Assembly: GCA_944320555.1 (NCBI GenBank)
Contig: CALUHX010000033.1
Location: 1-35,402 of the forward strand
Length of the DNA stretch: 35,402 bases
DNA from: an uncultured Butyricimonas sp.
GTDB lineage: Bacteria > Bacteroidota > Bacteroidia > Bacteroidales > Marinifilaceae
Reading direction: 5' to 3'
A program made the translations under genes and the position numbers. Below the pieces are notes generated by a model, which was given only the letters and a program-made list of their open reading frames with translations, did no database searches and was not told the origin of the DNA. Below are positions 22,931 through 31,743 of the stretch, in pieces; the stretch's first letter is position 1; every line of letters begins with the position of its first letter.

Positions 22931-24880
22931 ATGTTCTCACGTTTTTTACACAAACACCCTTTCCTCATTTTCCTGGTTCCCTTGGCCATTGGCATCATGG
23001 GAGGAGAAATCGTCCCCGAGACATGGTTCCGGGCAGGCTGTTATTTTATCGTTTCCATAGCCGTAATCCTTGCGGCTTGCTATCGCTTGCCCGCCAAACA
23101 CTCGTGGATTTTTGCCTGCCTGCTGACGCTGTTTCTTGCCGGAAGCGGAGCGGTGCTGAGCCACCAGCCGCAGCCGGACCTGCCGCCACAAGGCGAACTC
23201 ATCACTCTGAAAGGCCGTTGCGCGAAAGTATTCGCATACCCAGACAAATACGCCATTCAAAGCGGCAACACGAGCATATTGTTGCAAACACCGGACAGCA
23301 CCTCCCTCTCCCCCGGCGATTCCGTCATGTTCCAGGCGTGGGTGTTTCCTTTGGCCGAAAAACAGCATTTTCACGATTTCGATTACGACAAATACCTGTT
23401 TCACAAAAAAATCCAAGCCAAAGCCTATCCCCGGTCCGAAATTCAGGTCATCGGCCACTCCGCCGACGTCCACTCGACATGCCACGCTTTGCGGCAAAAA
23501 CTGGTGGAAAAGCTACACCGCGTGTTGCCCGACTCCCTCACACGCTCCATGGTCGAGGCCCTATGCCTCGGCTATCTCGCCGACATTCATCCCCGGACGG
23601 AAGAATTGTTTCAAACGACCGGCACCATCCACATACTCTCCGTATCGGGCCTGCACATGGGAATCATATACGCATTCTTCTCCGTCCTGTTCAAAATGGC
23701 GGGAATCCGCTCCCCAAAATACCGACTGCTGCTCATCCCCGTGCTGTGGTTCTTCACCTGTTTGTCGGGCATGTCGTCTCCCGCCTGCCGGGCCGCGATC
23801 ATACTGAGCATGCTCCTCATCGGCCAGGCTTTCCACAAAGATTACATCCCCTTGAACATCGTGGCGGCCTCCGCCTTTTTCTCATTGCTCGTCAACCCCC
23901 ACTTGCTCTACTCCGTCAGTTTCCAAATGTCGTATGCCGCTTACACGGGCATTGTCGTGCTGTTTCCCCTGTTGCGCCGCCAAGGACAAAAACTTCCCCT
24001 ACCCTTAAAATGGTGTTACGACATGATATGCCTCAGCTTTGCCGCTCAAATCCTCATCGTCCCGTTGACCGCCTACTATTTTCACACGATTAACGTCAAC
24101 AGCGTCCTCATCAACCTCGTGGCCATTCCCCTCTCCACTTGGCTGCTTTACGCCGGAATCATTCTCCTGTCGCTTCCCGTCTCCATTGGCGCGCTCATCG
24201 CCCCGGCCGTGACATTCATGAACAAAAGCCTGTTCTTCAGCTTGGAACAATTCCAAGAATATGCCTGCAATCTCACCCAGATCTACCCGACAGGACTGCA
24301 CGTCATCCTAGTTTACCTCCTGCTGGCCCTAAGTCTCCTCTACCTCCGCCACCGCAAGACACCGACTTTGCGATGGCTTTGCGGCACGCTCCTCCTTCTG
24401 GTCGTCTTCCATTCCGCATGGAGCCACCACCGTTCCCATCGGCAGGAAATCATTATTTTCCACCACTACGGCCGTTCCACCATACTCCTCAACTACCACG
24501 GCTTCTACTCGTTCTTAAAATACACGGGGACAGACACCATCGTTCCCCACTATGTCCTTGCGAACGGCTTGGTCCCAATCCCCCGAAGCGCGGGATTCAC
24601 AAATTCCGACATCCGCTTTGCCTCAAACCGACTGCTCACCAAACAAGACACGTTGCAAATCATCGACCGCGACCATCCGGCCTCCGACTTGTCAGGCTGT
24701 CTGATTGTGACCGACAACATCTTTCCTCCTGCGCAAAAACATACCGCCATGCCCCGCCATGTCATCTTGGACAACAGCAATTCCCGCCGCTGCCAAAAAG
24801 AATGGCTGCGTTTTTGCACGCGACACGCCATCCCCCTCTCCACGACAGAAACCTCCGGATCCATCCGCGTCCCTCTATAA
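22931..24880 (+). CDS. comEC: ComEC/Rec2-family DNA-uptake channel protein
   Basis: This 649-residue polytopic membrane protein has two N-terminal transmembrane segments (FLIFLVPLAIGIMGGE and on), then an OB-like soluble part (LKGRCAKVFAYPDKYAIQSG; DUF4131 region). The signature follows, TGTIHILSVSGLHMGIIYAF, with the competence domain of about nine transmembrane segments. The C-terminal 150 residues do not show the HxHxDH motif of the beta-lactamase-like domain found in longer ComEC proteins, so this is the short form. It would transport single-stranded DNA across the inner membrane. A TTG at 22904 could extend it by 9 residues; I prefer ATG 22931. Confidence 0.9.
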   Translation: MFSRFLHKHPFLIFLVPLAIGIMGGEIVPETWFRAGCYFIVSIAVILAACYRLPAKHSWIFACLLTLFLAGSGAVLSHQPQPDLPPQGELITLKGRCAKVFAYPDKYAIQSGNTSILLQTPDSTSLSPGDSVMFQAWVFPLAEKQHFHDFDYDKYLFHKKIQAKAYPRSEIQVIGHSADVHSTCHALRQKLVEKLHRVLPDSLTRSMVEALCLGYLADIHPRTEELFQTTGTIHILSVSGLHMGIIYAFFSVLFKMAGIRSPKYRLLLIPVLWFFTCLSGMSSPACRAAIILSMLLIGQAFHKDYIPLNIVAASAFFSLLVNPHLLYSVSFQMSYAAYTGIVVLFPLLRRQGQKLPLPLKWCYDMICLSFAAQILIVPLTAYYFHTINVNSVLINLVAIPLSTWLLYAGIILLSLPVSIGALIAPAVTFMNKSLFFSLEQFQEYACNLTQIYPTGLHVILVYLLLALSLLYLRHRKTPTLRWLCGTLLLLVVFHSAWSHHRSHRQEIIIFHHYGRSTILLNYHGFYSFLKYTGTDTIVPHYVLANGLVPIPRSAGFTNSDIRFASNRLLTKQDTLQIIDRDHPASDLSGCLIVTDNIFPPAQKHTAMPRHVILDNSNSRRCQKEWLRFCTRHAIPLSTTETSGSIRVPL

Positions 24881-24968
24881 AAAAACATTAAACCGCCCAC
24901 TTTTTCCTTGCCCGAAGCACCCATTTGTCATTTACGACACTATCTTTATCGCCCCAAAAAAACGACAC

Positions 24969-25697
24969 ATGAAAAAAGTCATCATCATGGGCGCCACTTC
25001 AGGCTTAGGCAAAGAAATCGCCAAATTCTACATCTCGAAAGGCTGCGTCGTCGGCATCGCGGGCCGAAGAACCGAACTCTTAAAATCGCTGCAGTCCCTG
25101 TGCCCGGACCGGGTCCACATACAACCCGTGGACGTCACCTCCGCCGACGCGCCCGCCGCACTGGAAAAACTCGTGCGGGCCTGCGGAGGAATGGACCTCT
25201 ACGTGCACTCTTCCGGCATCGGATTCAACAACCCACAACTGACCCTTGATGCGGAGACACAAACCGTCACGACCAACGCCGTCGGATTCACCCAAATGAT
25301 AGACACCGCCTTCAACTATTTCGCCCGGCAAGGCCACGGCCACATCGCCGCCATCACCTCCATCGCCGGCACCCAAGGACTGGGAGCGGCCCCCGCCTAC
25401 TCCGCCACAAAAAAATACCAAAGCACCTACCTCACGGCCTTGGCCCAATTGGCCCGCGTCCGCCGCCGCAGCGTCCGAATAACCGACATCCGTCCGGGAT
25501 TCGTGCGCACGGCCCTCATCGAAGGCGGCCGGTACCCACTGCAAATGAACGTGGAATACGCCGCCCGCCGCGCATGCCGGGCCATCGAGCGCCGCCGAAG
25601 GATTGCCGTCGTCGACTGGCGGTACGCGATTCTGGTGGCCTGTTGGCGGTTGATACCCCGTTGCTTGTGGGAACGCATCCCCGTCTACGGCAAATGA
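24969..25697 (+). CDS. Short-chain dehydrogenase/reductase (SDR) family oxidoreductase
   Basis: This 242-residue classical SDR has the cofactor motif GATSGLGKEIA at residues 8-18, AGRRTE near residue 32 (the arginines suggest NADP(H)), the active-site serine region ITSIAGTQGL, and the catalytic YSATK (Tyr144, Lys148). RPGFVRTALI follows. The substrate cannot be told. The last 45 residues (RRRRIAVVDWRYAILVACWR) are basic and hydrophobic and may associate with the membrane. A near-consensus box TATCTTTA lies at 24941-24948. The frame continues upstream into comEC, but those codons are not SDR-like. Confidence 0.9.
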   Translation: MKKVIIMGATSGLGKEIAKFYISKGCVVGIAGRRTELLKSLQSLCPDRVHIQPVDVTSADAPAALEKLVRACGGMDLYVHSSGIGFNNPQLTLDAETQTVTTNAVGFTQMIDTAFNYFARQGHGHIAAITSIAGTQGLGAAPAYSATKKYQSTYLTALAQLARVRRRSVRITDIRPGFVRTALIEGGRYPLQMNVEYAARRACRAIERRRRIAVVDWRYAILVACWRLIPRCLWERIPVYGK

Positions 25698-25795
25698 CAC
25701 CCCACCGCGGCGAAACGGAAAATTTTCCCCGATAAGTTATGCCATTCTGATTATAATGACTTACTTTGCCCTCTCAAACAAGACTTGAAAAAAAA

Positions 25796-27139
25796 ATGAA
25801 CATCGTTATCGCTGGAGCAGGTGAGGTTGGCACCCATCTGGCCAAAATGCTTAGCAAGCAAGAACACAACATCATGCTGATTGACCAGGACGAAGAAAAA
25901 ATCGAACTCCTGGAAGACCAACTGGACATCATGTCCATCGTGGGCTCATGCACCTCCATCGGCGCCCTGCGCGACGCAGGAGTGCCCGGATGCGACCTCT
26001 ACATCGCCGTCAACCACTTGGAAGACCAAAACATCAACTCCGCCATACTCGCCAAAAAACTAGGAGCGAAACAAACCATCTGCCGGGTGAACAACAGCGA
26101 GTACCTGGAAAACGAAAACGCGGAATACCTGCGAATGATCGGCATCGACTCCCTCATCTACCCCGAACGGCTGGCGGCGGAAGAAATCGTCAACGCCCTC
26201 AAGCAAAGCGGCACGCGCCAGCTGCACGAATTCTCGGACGGACGACTGCAACTGCTCGGCATCAAACTTTGGGAAAACGCCCCCATACTCAACCTCACCC
26301 TCGCCCAAATGGCCGAACGCTACGGGGCCGAACACTTCCGGGTGGCGGCCATCAAACGCTCCGACCACACAATCATCCCGCGGGGAAACGACTCGTTCCG
26401 CTACGGCGACCTCGTCTTCTTCGTCGTGAAACCATTCTACGTCTCCAACCTCTTTTCCCTCTGCGGAAAAGCCCAGCACGAAATAAAAAACATCGTCATC
26501 GTGGGAGGCTCGCGCATCGGCTGCAAGGCCGCCTCCCTCCTCGAAAAAAACTACAACGTCAAAATCATCGAGCAAGACAGGGAAAAATGCTTCCTCCTCG
26601 CCGACAAGCTCAAATCCACCCTCGTCATCAACGGCGACGGCAGAGACCTGGCACTCCTCCGCGAGGAAGGAATAAAAAACACCGACGCCTTCATCAGCGT
26701 CACCCACTCCTCCGAGACGAACATCCTCTCCTGCCTCCTCGCCAAAAAACTGGGCGTGAAAAAAAACGTGGCCGAAGTGGAAAACATCGACTACATCGAC
26801 CTCGCCGAGAACATCGGCATCGGCACGCTCGTCAACACCAAGCTCATCGCCGCCTCCCACATCTACCGCTACACCATGAACGTGGACGTGAAACACTTGA
26901 AATTCCTCACCTTCTCCGAGGCCGAAGTCTTCGAGATGGTGGCCGAGGAAGGCTCCAAAATCACACGCAAGACACTGGCGGACATGCGATTCCCTGAAAA
27001 CGCCACGGTCGGAGGCGTCACCCGCAACGGCGACGCCATCATCGCCACCGGGCAAGTGCAAATCCAAGCGGGCGACAACGTCGTCATCTTCGCCCTCCCC
27101 TCCGCGGTCAAAAAAGTCATCAAATTATTCCAAAAGTAA
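25796..27139 (+). CDS. trkA: Trk potassium-uptake system, NAD-binding regulatory subunit
   Basis: This 447-residue protein has two tandem RCK units: Rossmann motifs GAGEVGTHLAKML near residue 7 and VGGSRIGCKAASLLE near residue 232, each followed by a TrkA-C domain. It binds the cytoplasmic face of TrkH and gates potassium uptake with NAD(H) or ATP/ADP. ATG at 25796 starts the conserved MNIVIAGAGEVG; the frame is open to 25766. Its TAA overlaps the ATG of trkH as TAATG, so the two are translationally coupled. A box close to consensus (TACTTTG, one base short) lies at 25762-25768. Confidence 0.96.
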   Translation: MNIVIAGAGEVGTHLAKMLSKQEHNIMLIDQDEEKIELLEDQLDIMSIVGSCTSIGALRDAGVPGCDLYIAVNHLEDQNINSAILAKKLGAKQTICRVNNSEYLENENAEYLRMIGIDSLIYPERLAAEEIVNALKQSGTRQLHEFSDGRLQLLGIKLWENAPILNLTLAQMAERYGAEHFRVAAIKRSDHTIIPRGNDSFRYGDLVFFVVKPFYVSNLFSLCGKAQHEIKNIVIVGGSRIGCKAASLLEKNYNVKIIEQDREKCFLLADKLKSTLVINGDGRDLALLREEGIKNTDAFISVTHSSETNILSCLLAKKLGVKKNVAEVENIDYIDLAENIGIGTLVNTKLIAASHIYRYTMNVDVKHLKFLTFSEAEVFEMVAEEGSKITRKTLADMRFPENATVGGVTRNGDAIIATGQVQIQAGDNVVIFALPSAVKKVIKLFQK

Positions 27140-28587
27140 TGATCAACTTTCGCTACATCATCAACATACTGGGCCGATTGCTCATGGTAGAAGGCGCGGG
27201 CCTGGCCCTTTGCATCGTCATCGCCCTCCTATACGGGGAAAACGACCTCTTGGCCTTCGTCTACTCCTCCCTGATCACACTGGGGGTAGGAGCGCTCATG
27301 ACCTTCTCCGTCAAAGTGAAAGACCGGGTGCTGGTCAAAAAGGACGGCTACTTCATCGTCACCTGCATCTGGATACTCCTCTCCCTCTTCGGAAGCCTGC
27401 CCTTCCTCATCGGCGGCACCATCCCCTCCTTCGCGGACGCCATATTCGAGACCGTGTCGGGATTCACCACCACCGGGGCCTCCATCCTCAACGAGGTCGA
27501 GGCGCTCCCCCACGCCTCCCTGTTCTGGCGGGCCCTGACCCACTGGCTGGGCGGACTCGGAATCATCGTCCTCCTCATCGCCATCCTCCCCGGACTCGGC
27601 ATCGAGGGCAAAGACCTCTACGTCGCCGAAGTCCCCGGCCCCACCCACGACAAAATAACCCCCACCTTCCGCTCCATGGCGCGCAACATGTGGGTGCTCT
27701 ACATCGCCCTCACCGCCGGCCTCGTCCTCCTGCTCTCGCTCGGAGGCATGAGCCTCTTCGACTCTGTCTGCCACGCCTTCGCCACCATGGCCACGGGAGG
27801 ATTCTCCACCAAGACCGCCGGCCTCGCCTACTGGGACTCCGCCTACATCCAATACGTCATCACCATATTCATGTTCGTCGCGGGAATCAACTTCAGCCTC
27901 CTGCACTTCGCCCTGCGCGGAAAAATCAAAAAACTGTTCCGTGACGAGGAATTCCGCTGGTACGCCGCCATCACCCTCGTCTCCGCCGCCATCATCGCCG
28001 TCTCCCTCTACTTCCAGCAAGGCATGGACGCGGAAGAAAGCGTCCGGGAGTCCCTCTTCCAAGTCGTCACCCTGCTCACCACCACCGGCTTCGTCTCCGC
28101 CGACTACCTGCAATGGCCGCCCGTTGTGTGCATCATCCTTTTCCTGCTCCTCTTCCTCGGCGCGTCGGCCGGCTCCACCGCGGGAGGCATCAAATGCGTG
28201 CGCATCTGCCTCCTGTTCAAGAACATCTACAACGAAATGAAACGCATCCTCCATCCCAACGGAGTCATCAACGTGAAATACAACGGGAAAAGCGTCCATC
28301 CCGCCGTGCTCAGCCGCGTCATGGTCTTCTTCATCCTCTACATCCTCCTCTTCGGTGTCGGCAGCGTCGTCATGTCGCTGTTCACCAACGACCTCGCCAC
28401 GGCCTGTAGCGCCACCATCACCTGCCTCAGCAACGTCGGCCCGGGATTCGGCGACGTCGGCCCGATGAGCAACTTCTCCCACCTCAACGACTTCGCCAAA
28501 CTCTTCCTCTCGGCGCTCATGCTCCTGGGCCGTCTGGAAGTCTTCACCATGCTCGTCCTTTTCAGCCGGGCCTTCTGGAAGAAATAA
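27139..28587 (+). CDS. trkH: Trk potassium-uptake channel subunit
   Basis: This 482-residue membrane protein shows four repeated M1-P-M2 units with pore-loop motifs TVSGFTTTGASIL, ATMATGGFSTK, LLTTTGFVSADY and CLSNVGPGFGDVG. Each has the glycine of the potassium selectivity filter. The start MINFRYIINILGRLLMVEG is typical of TrkH in Bacteroidota. It forms the ion path controlled by TrkA. Confidence 0.96.
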   Translation: MINFRYIINILGRLLMVEGAGLALCIVIALLYGENDLLAFVYSSLITLGVGALMTFSVKVKDRVLVKKDGYFIVTCIWILLSLFGSLPFLIGGTIPSFADAIFETVSGFTTTGASILNEVEALPHASLFWRALTHWLGGLGIIVLLIAILPGLGIEGKDLYVAEVPGPTHDKITPTFRSMARNMWVLYIALTAGLVLLLSLGGMSLFDSVCHAFATMATGGFSTKTAGLAYWDSAYIQYVITIFMFVAGINFSLLHFALRGKIKKLFRDEEFRWYAAITLVSAAIIAVSLYFQQGMDAEESVRESLFQVVTLLTTTGFVSADYLQWPPVVCIILFLLLFLGASAGSTAGGIKCVRICLLFKNIYNEMKRILHPNGVINVKYNGKSVHPAVLSRVMVFFILYILLFGVGSVVMSLFTNDLATACSATITCLSNVGPGFGDVGPMSNFSHLNDFAKLFLSALMLLGRLEVFTMLVLFSRAFWKK

Positions 28588-28613
28588 CCTTCCGGCGAAA
28601 GCCCGCGCGTTAC

Positions 28614-28664
28614 CCGCCGCCCTGCGAAACGGCAACGACTCATGGCCGTCCCGCAGGGCGGCGG
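28614..28664. terminator. Large GC-rich hairpin downstream of trkH
   Basis: A perfect 13-bp stem CCGCCGCCCTGCG / CGCAGGGCGGCGG (28614-28626 with 28652-28664) is topped by an inner 5-bp stem ACGGC/GCCGT. It begins 27 bp after the trkH stop, where a terminator is expected, but only a short T-run (GCGCGTTT) follows. It may be a weak or factor-assisted terminator or a stabilising 3' hairpin. Confidence 0.55.
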
Positions 28665-28693
28665 CGCGTTTCCATGCGCGCTTTTCCCGTGCC

Positions 28694-28860
28694 CAGACGG
28701 CGCACAGGAGGCCCTTCGGTGGCTCTTACACGGCAGTCAACGCTTGATCAGCTCTTGGTTTGCTCTTGGTTAGCGCTTGGTTAAACAGGTTTTCAACAAT
28801 CGTTCGACAGTCGACGGACATTCTTTGACAGCCGACAAAGAGCCGTCAGTGCGCCGTCTG
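28694..28860. repeat. Perfect 12-bp inverted repeat around the 11-bp tandem array
   Basis: CAGACGGCGCAC (28694-28705) and GTGCGCCGTCTG (28849-28860) are perfect inverted repeats separated by 143 bp. The interval has no gene and contains the 11-bp tandem repeat at 28741-28784. Several short GACAG/GTCGAC-type repeats lie near the right arm. Confidence 0.7.
28741..28784. repeat. 11-bp tandem repeat, four imperfect units
   Basis: The units CGCTTGATCAG, CTCTTGGTTTG, CTCTTGGTTAG and CGCTTGGTTAA follow one another without gaps, with consensus CKCTTGGTTAG. The period is one helical turn. No coding function is apparent. Confidence 0.8.
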
Positions 28861-28895
28861 TCTCCTGTCAAGCCTCGTCGCGGCACGCGGGTCCC

Positions 28896-28926
28896 CCGGC
28901 AGTGAGCGAAGGAAATCACTCGCCGG
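28896..28926. repeat. Hairpin in the gene-free interval
   Basis: CCGGCAGTGA (28896-28905) pairs with TCACTCGCCGG (28916-28926), with one bulged C and a 10-base loop. No T-run follows on either strand, so it is not a typical intrinsic terminator. The whole interval 28588-29198 has no recognisable protein or RNA gene. A weaker CGTTG/CAACG pair lies at 28933-28957. Confidence 0.6.
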
Positions 28927-29123
28927 AAACACCGTTGGTTTTTATAAAGAATCAACGACTGAGGGGAAAATATTCTTCCTTCGAAGAGGAGACGACTCCC
29001 CCGCGCGAGGCAAGGCCGGCATTGGCGCGGACCTCGGCAGAGGAGTCTGGAAAATCATGAGACACTCGTCACGTTGGAAGGAGGCAAGGATTGAACGCCC
29101 GCATCCGTCAAAACACGAGCCCC

Positions 29124-29168
29124 CCGTCCGCCCGTCAACTCGTCCGGTGGCAGAAAACGGGCGGACGG
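29124..29168 (-). terminator. Hairpin downstream of the SusC-SusD-lipoprotein operon
   Basis: A perfect 12-bp GC-rich stem CCGTCCGCCCGT / ACGGGCGGACGG (29124-29135 with 29157-29168) has a 21-base loop. It starts 30 bp after the stop of the last operon gene. On the minus strand it is followed by a G-run and then GTGTTTTG rather than a clean T-run, so termination is likely but not certain. Confidence 0.5.
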
Positions 29169-29198
29169 ACAGGAGGCAACCGCAGGAAGCCGCGCCGG

Positions 29199-30134
29199 TC
29201 AGTCGAAAGCGAAACCGCAGGCCTCGGCCTTTGCCCGCATCATCCGGTACTTTTGCAGGACCACGGGGTAGGACGCGTACATTTGCTCCACCTCCGCGGG
29301 GGTGTGGCGAAAGAGCAGCTCGGCGTACGACATGACATCCAGCATGGGCGTGGGCGTGTACCACTCCTCCTCCGGCAAGTCGCTCTCCTCCAAGGGGCGG
29401 AGAAAGCCCAACGCGTTCAGGCTCAACTCCAGATCCGTGCCGTAGCAGGCGTTCGACACCGATTGCCCGCCCCACGTCCCCGTGGTGGAGTAAACGTCGG
29501 TATAGGGGTCGGGGTTCAAGGCGCGCGACACGGCGTAGAATTCCGTGTTCAGCCATCCCGACTCCGCCGACACCAGTTCCCCGTAGAACAAACCGCCCAA
29601 CAGGCGCACGTCCAGCTCCCGCCGCCCGGCGTCCGGCAGCTCCCCGAAACCGGGAATCGCCTTGACGAGCAAGGCGCAAAAGCCGCGGTAGAAATCGGGC
29701 TCGGCATACTCGGCGCACGCCATGTCCCCCACGAAGAGCACCGGCACGCTCCGCATGGCGGCGGGCACCCTGCCGAACACCTCCTCCCGCGCGTAGGCGA
29801 GCGCGGGCAGCAACACGTCCTTGTCGTCCAAAAGGGTGAAACCGCCCTCCGGTTTGGGGCTGCCGGGAGCGTAGAACACTTGCAGCACCTCGTAGTGACG
29901 GTAATCGTTGCCCCACCGGTCCTGCCGAATCATGGAGCCCACCGTGTCGTTGTAGTAAACGCTGACGCCGTATTGGTCATAAATGAGGAAACGCTCGTGG
30001 TCGACGGGGTCGCCGGGATTGTCCTCTATCACGTACCAGTCCCTGTCCAAGTCCGAGACTCCGGGATTCCCCTCCTCGTCCCCGCAAGCGGCGAGGAGCG
30101 ACAACGCGAGCAACGTCATAACATATCTTTTCAT
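29199..30134 (-). CDS. SusCD-associated lipoprotein of unknown function
   Basis: This 311-residue lipoprotein starts MKRYVMTLLALSLLAACGDE, with lipobox LAAC (Cys17). It is the third gene of the SusC-SusD operon, 17 bp after susD, so it probably sits on the cell surface with the transporter. Its layout (FLIYDQYGVSVYYND near residue 48, then LLPALAYAREEVFGRVP and VPVLFVGD) recalls the Bacteroidota lipoproteins described as substrate-import-associated zinc metallohydrolases. The HExxH zinc motif is not present. It may be a binding-only relative or an unrelated surface protein. The frame is open to a TTG at 30140; ATG 30134 is the better start. Confidence 0.72.
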   Translation of the reverse strand: MKRYVMTLLALSLLAACGDEEGNPGVSDLDRDWYVIEDNPGDPVDHERFLIYDQYGVSVYYNDTVGSMIRQDRWGNDYRHYEVLQVFYAPGSPKPEGGFTLLDDKDVLLPALAYAREEVFGRVPAAMRSVPVLFVGDMACAEYAEPDFYRGFCALLVKAIPGFGELPDAGRRELDVRLLGGLFYGELVSAESGWLNTEFYAVSRALNPDPYTDVYSTTGTWGGQSVSNACYGTDLELSLNALGFLRPLEESDLPEEEWYTPTPMLDVMSYAELLFRHTPAEVEQMYASYPVVLQKYRMMRAKAEACGFAFD

Positions 30135-30151
30135 AATCAATGGTTTTAAAG

Positions 30152-31738
30152 TTAATACCGGGTCATCTCACGGTCGGGGCGGGCGGCGTTCTGCGCCAGC
30201 GAGCCGTGGTTGATGACAATCTCGTCCTCGGGAATCGGGAACACGTAGGCGGCCCGGTCCTCGGCGTAGGGGCGCAGCACGTATTCCCCGACGGCGGCGT
30301 ACTCACCGCCGGCCTGGAACTCGTAGGCCACGTGGCGGATTTCCTTCGAGAAGGGGTAGCGGCTGTTGACGGCGTACCGCCGCAGGTCGAACCAGCGGTG
30401 TCCCTCGAAACAAAGCTCCCGCCGCCGCTCGTCGCGGACAAAGTTCACCAGCTCCTCGCCGGAGGCCGCGATGTCGGGCGCCTGTCCCGCCGGGAAACGC
30501 CGCGCCCTCAATTCTTGCAGGGTGGCTTTCGCCCCGGCCTCGTCGCCCGCGATGGCCTGCGCCTCCGCCTTGTTCAGGTAAGCCTCGGCATGGCGCATGA
30601 GCATGTAGTCGGAAATAATCGCCGTCTCACTGCGGGATTTCAAACACCGCCATTTGCTTTTGTCAAAATGGGGCGCAAGGAAAAACACGTCCCGCCGCAA
30701 GTCCCGGCTGTCATAGGTCCGCATCAAATCGGGCGAGGATGTGTAGGCGTTCGCCCGCGGGCTGTTCCTCGACGTGGTCACGTAGTCGTCCGTGTGAATC
30801 ATGCCCATGATGTAGCCGCCCTGGGTGAACACCGTCTCGGGCGAGTCCTCCCGGGTGAAGCTCGTTCCGTCCTCCCAACCGTTGAGGTCGAGCAGGGAGA
30901 AGCGTCCCGCCCCTATCACCGAGTCGGCGTGGGCAATCGCCCCCTCGTAATCCTCGCTGTACAGGGCCACCCGGCTCAACAGCAGGTGGGCCGCCTCGGC
31001 GCTCGCCCGCACGGGGCGTTCCGGAGCCCGCCCCCGCAGGCAGACGGCGGCCCGCTCCAAATCCTCCCGGATTTGGCGGTAGACCTCCGCCACGGAAGCC
31101 CGGGCGAAGCCGTTGTCCTCCACGTCGGGCGAGAGCTTCAGGGGCACGCCCGGCTCCTCCTCCGCCGTCGCCGCGGCATAGGGCTGGGCGTAGAGGTTCA
31201 CCAGCCAGAAATAGTAAAAGGCGCGCATGAAGCGGGCCTCTCCCTCCACGCGGAGAGCCTCCTCCGGCTCGTCCGCCCCCATGTCGCCCAACTGCTCGAG
31301 GATGGAGTTGACGACGGCTATCCGCCGGTAGGTGGAGGGCCAGTTATAGTCGGTCATCGGCAGCCCGTCCTTGTCGAGGAAAGGCACCGCCTGCCAGCGG
31401 TGGGCGGCGAGCGTGTTGCGCCTCACCCAGTTGCGGGTGGCGTCGCTCTCCTCCCCGGCGGCGAACTCCTCAGCGTCGTCGTCCAGGAGGTGAATCCAGG
31501 GGAAATAGCGGTCCGTCTGCCTTATCAGATTCACCAGCGTGCTGGCACTGCTCGTGGTGTAGGGGAATCCCGTCGTGGAGATATAGACCTCTCCCACCAG
31601 CAGCTCGTCCAAGTCCGAGAGGTCCGTCACGTAAAACAGGTTCTGGGATTTCTCCTCGAAGAAGCCGCCGCATCCGCCGCACAATCCGCATCCCAGCAAC
31701 AGCCACAATATGTAAACATGTCTCATTTTCATCGTCAT
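30152..31738 (-). CDS. susD: SusD/RagB-family nutrient-binding outer-membrane lipoprotein
   Basis: This 528-residue lipoprotein has lipobox LLGC (Cys17). The mature protein shows TPR-like SusD segments: STYRRIAVVNSILEQLGDM, ALRVEGEARFMRAFYYFWLV (the family hallmark RAFYYF), AAHLLLSRVALYSEDYEGA, YMLMRHAEAYLNKAEAQA and, near the C-terminus, RRRELCFEGHRWFDLRRY. It caps the SusC channel and binds substrate. The substrate is unknown and no glycoside hydrolase or protease accompanies it in the visible operon. It starts 5 bp after the susC stop. Confidence 0.95.
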   Translation of the reverse strand: MTMKMRHVYILWLLLGCGLCGGCGGFFEEKSQNLFYVTDLSDLDELLVGEVYISTTGFPYTTSSASTLVNLIRQTDRYFPWIHLLDDDAEEFAAGEESDATRNWVRRNTLAAHRWQAVPFLDKDGLPMTDYNWPSTYRRIAVVNSILEQLGDMGADEPEEALRVEGEARFMRAFYYFWLVNLYAQPYAAATAEEEPGVPLKLSPDVEDNGFARASVAEVYRQIREDLERAAVCLRGRAPERPVRASAEAAHLLLSRVALYSEDYEGAIAHADSVIGAGRFSLLDLNGWEDGTSFTREDSPETVFTQGGYIMGMIHTDDYVTTSRNSPRANAYTSSPDLMRTYDSRDLRRDVFFLAPHFDKSKWRCLKSRSETAIISDYMLMRHAEAYLNKAEAQAIAGDEAGAKATLQELRARRFPAGQAPDIAASGEELVNFVRDERRRELCFEGHRWFDLRRYAVNSRYPFSKEIRHVAYEFQAGGEYAAVGEYVLRPYAEDRAAYVFPIPEDEIVINHGSLAQNAARPDREMTRY

Positions 31739-31743
31739 GCGTT

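Noticed and set aside
27229-28635. A 468-residue minus-strand frame opposite trkH, and a similar one (26060-27067) opposite trkA
   Set aside because: Both are Glu/Asp/Gly/Val-rich shadows of well-recognised genes.
28741-28784. A CRISPR array or tRNA
   Set aside because: The units are 11 bp without spacers, and no cloverleaf or CCA end is present. No CRISPR array, rRNA or tRNA was recognised anywhere in the window.
28942-29916. A 324-residue minus-strand frame overlapping the SusCD-associated lipoprotein
   Set aside because: Most of it is the lipoprotein gene read in another frame. The part beyond 29199 has no family-like sequence.
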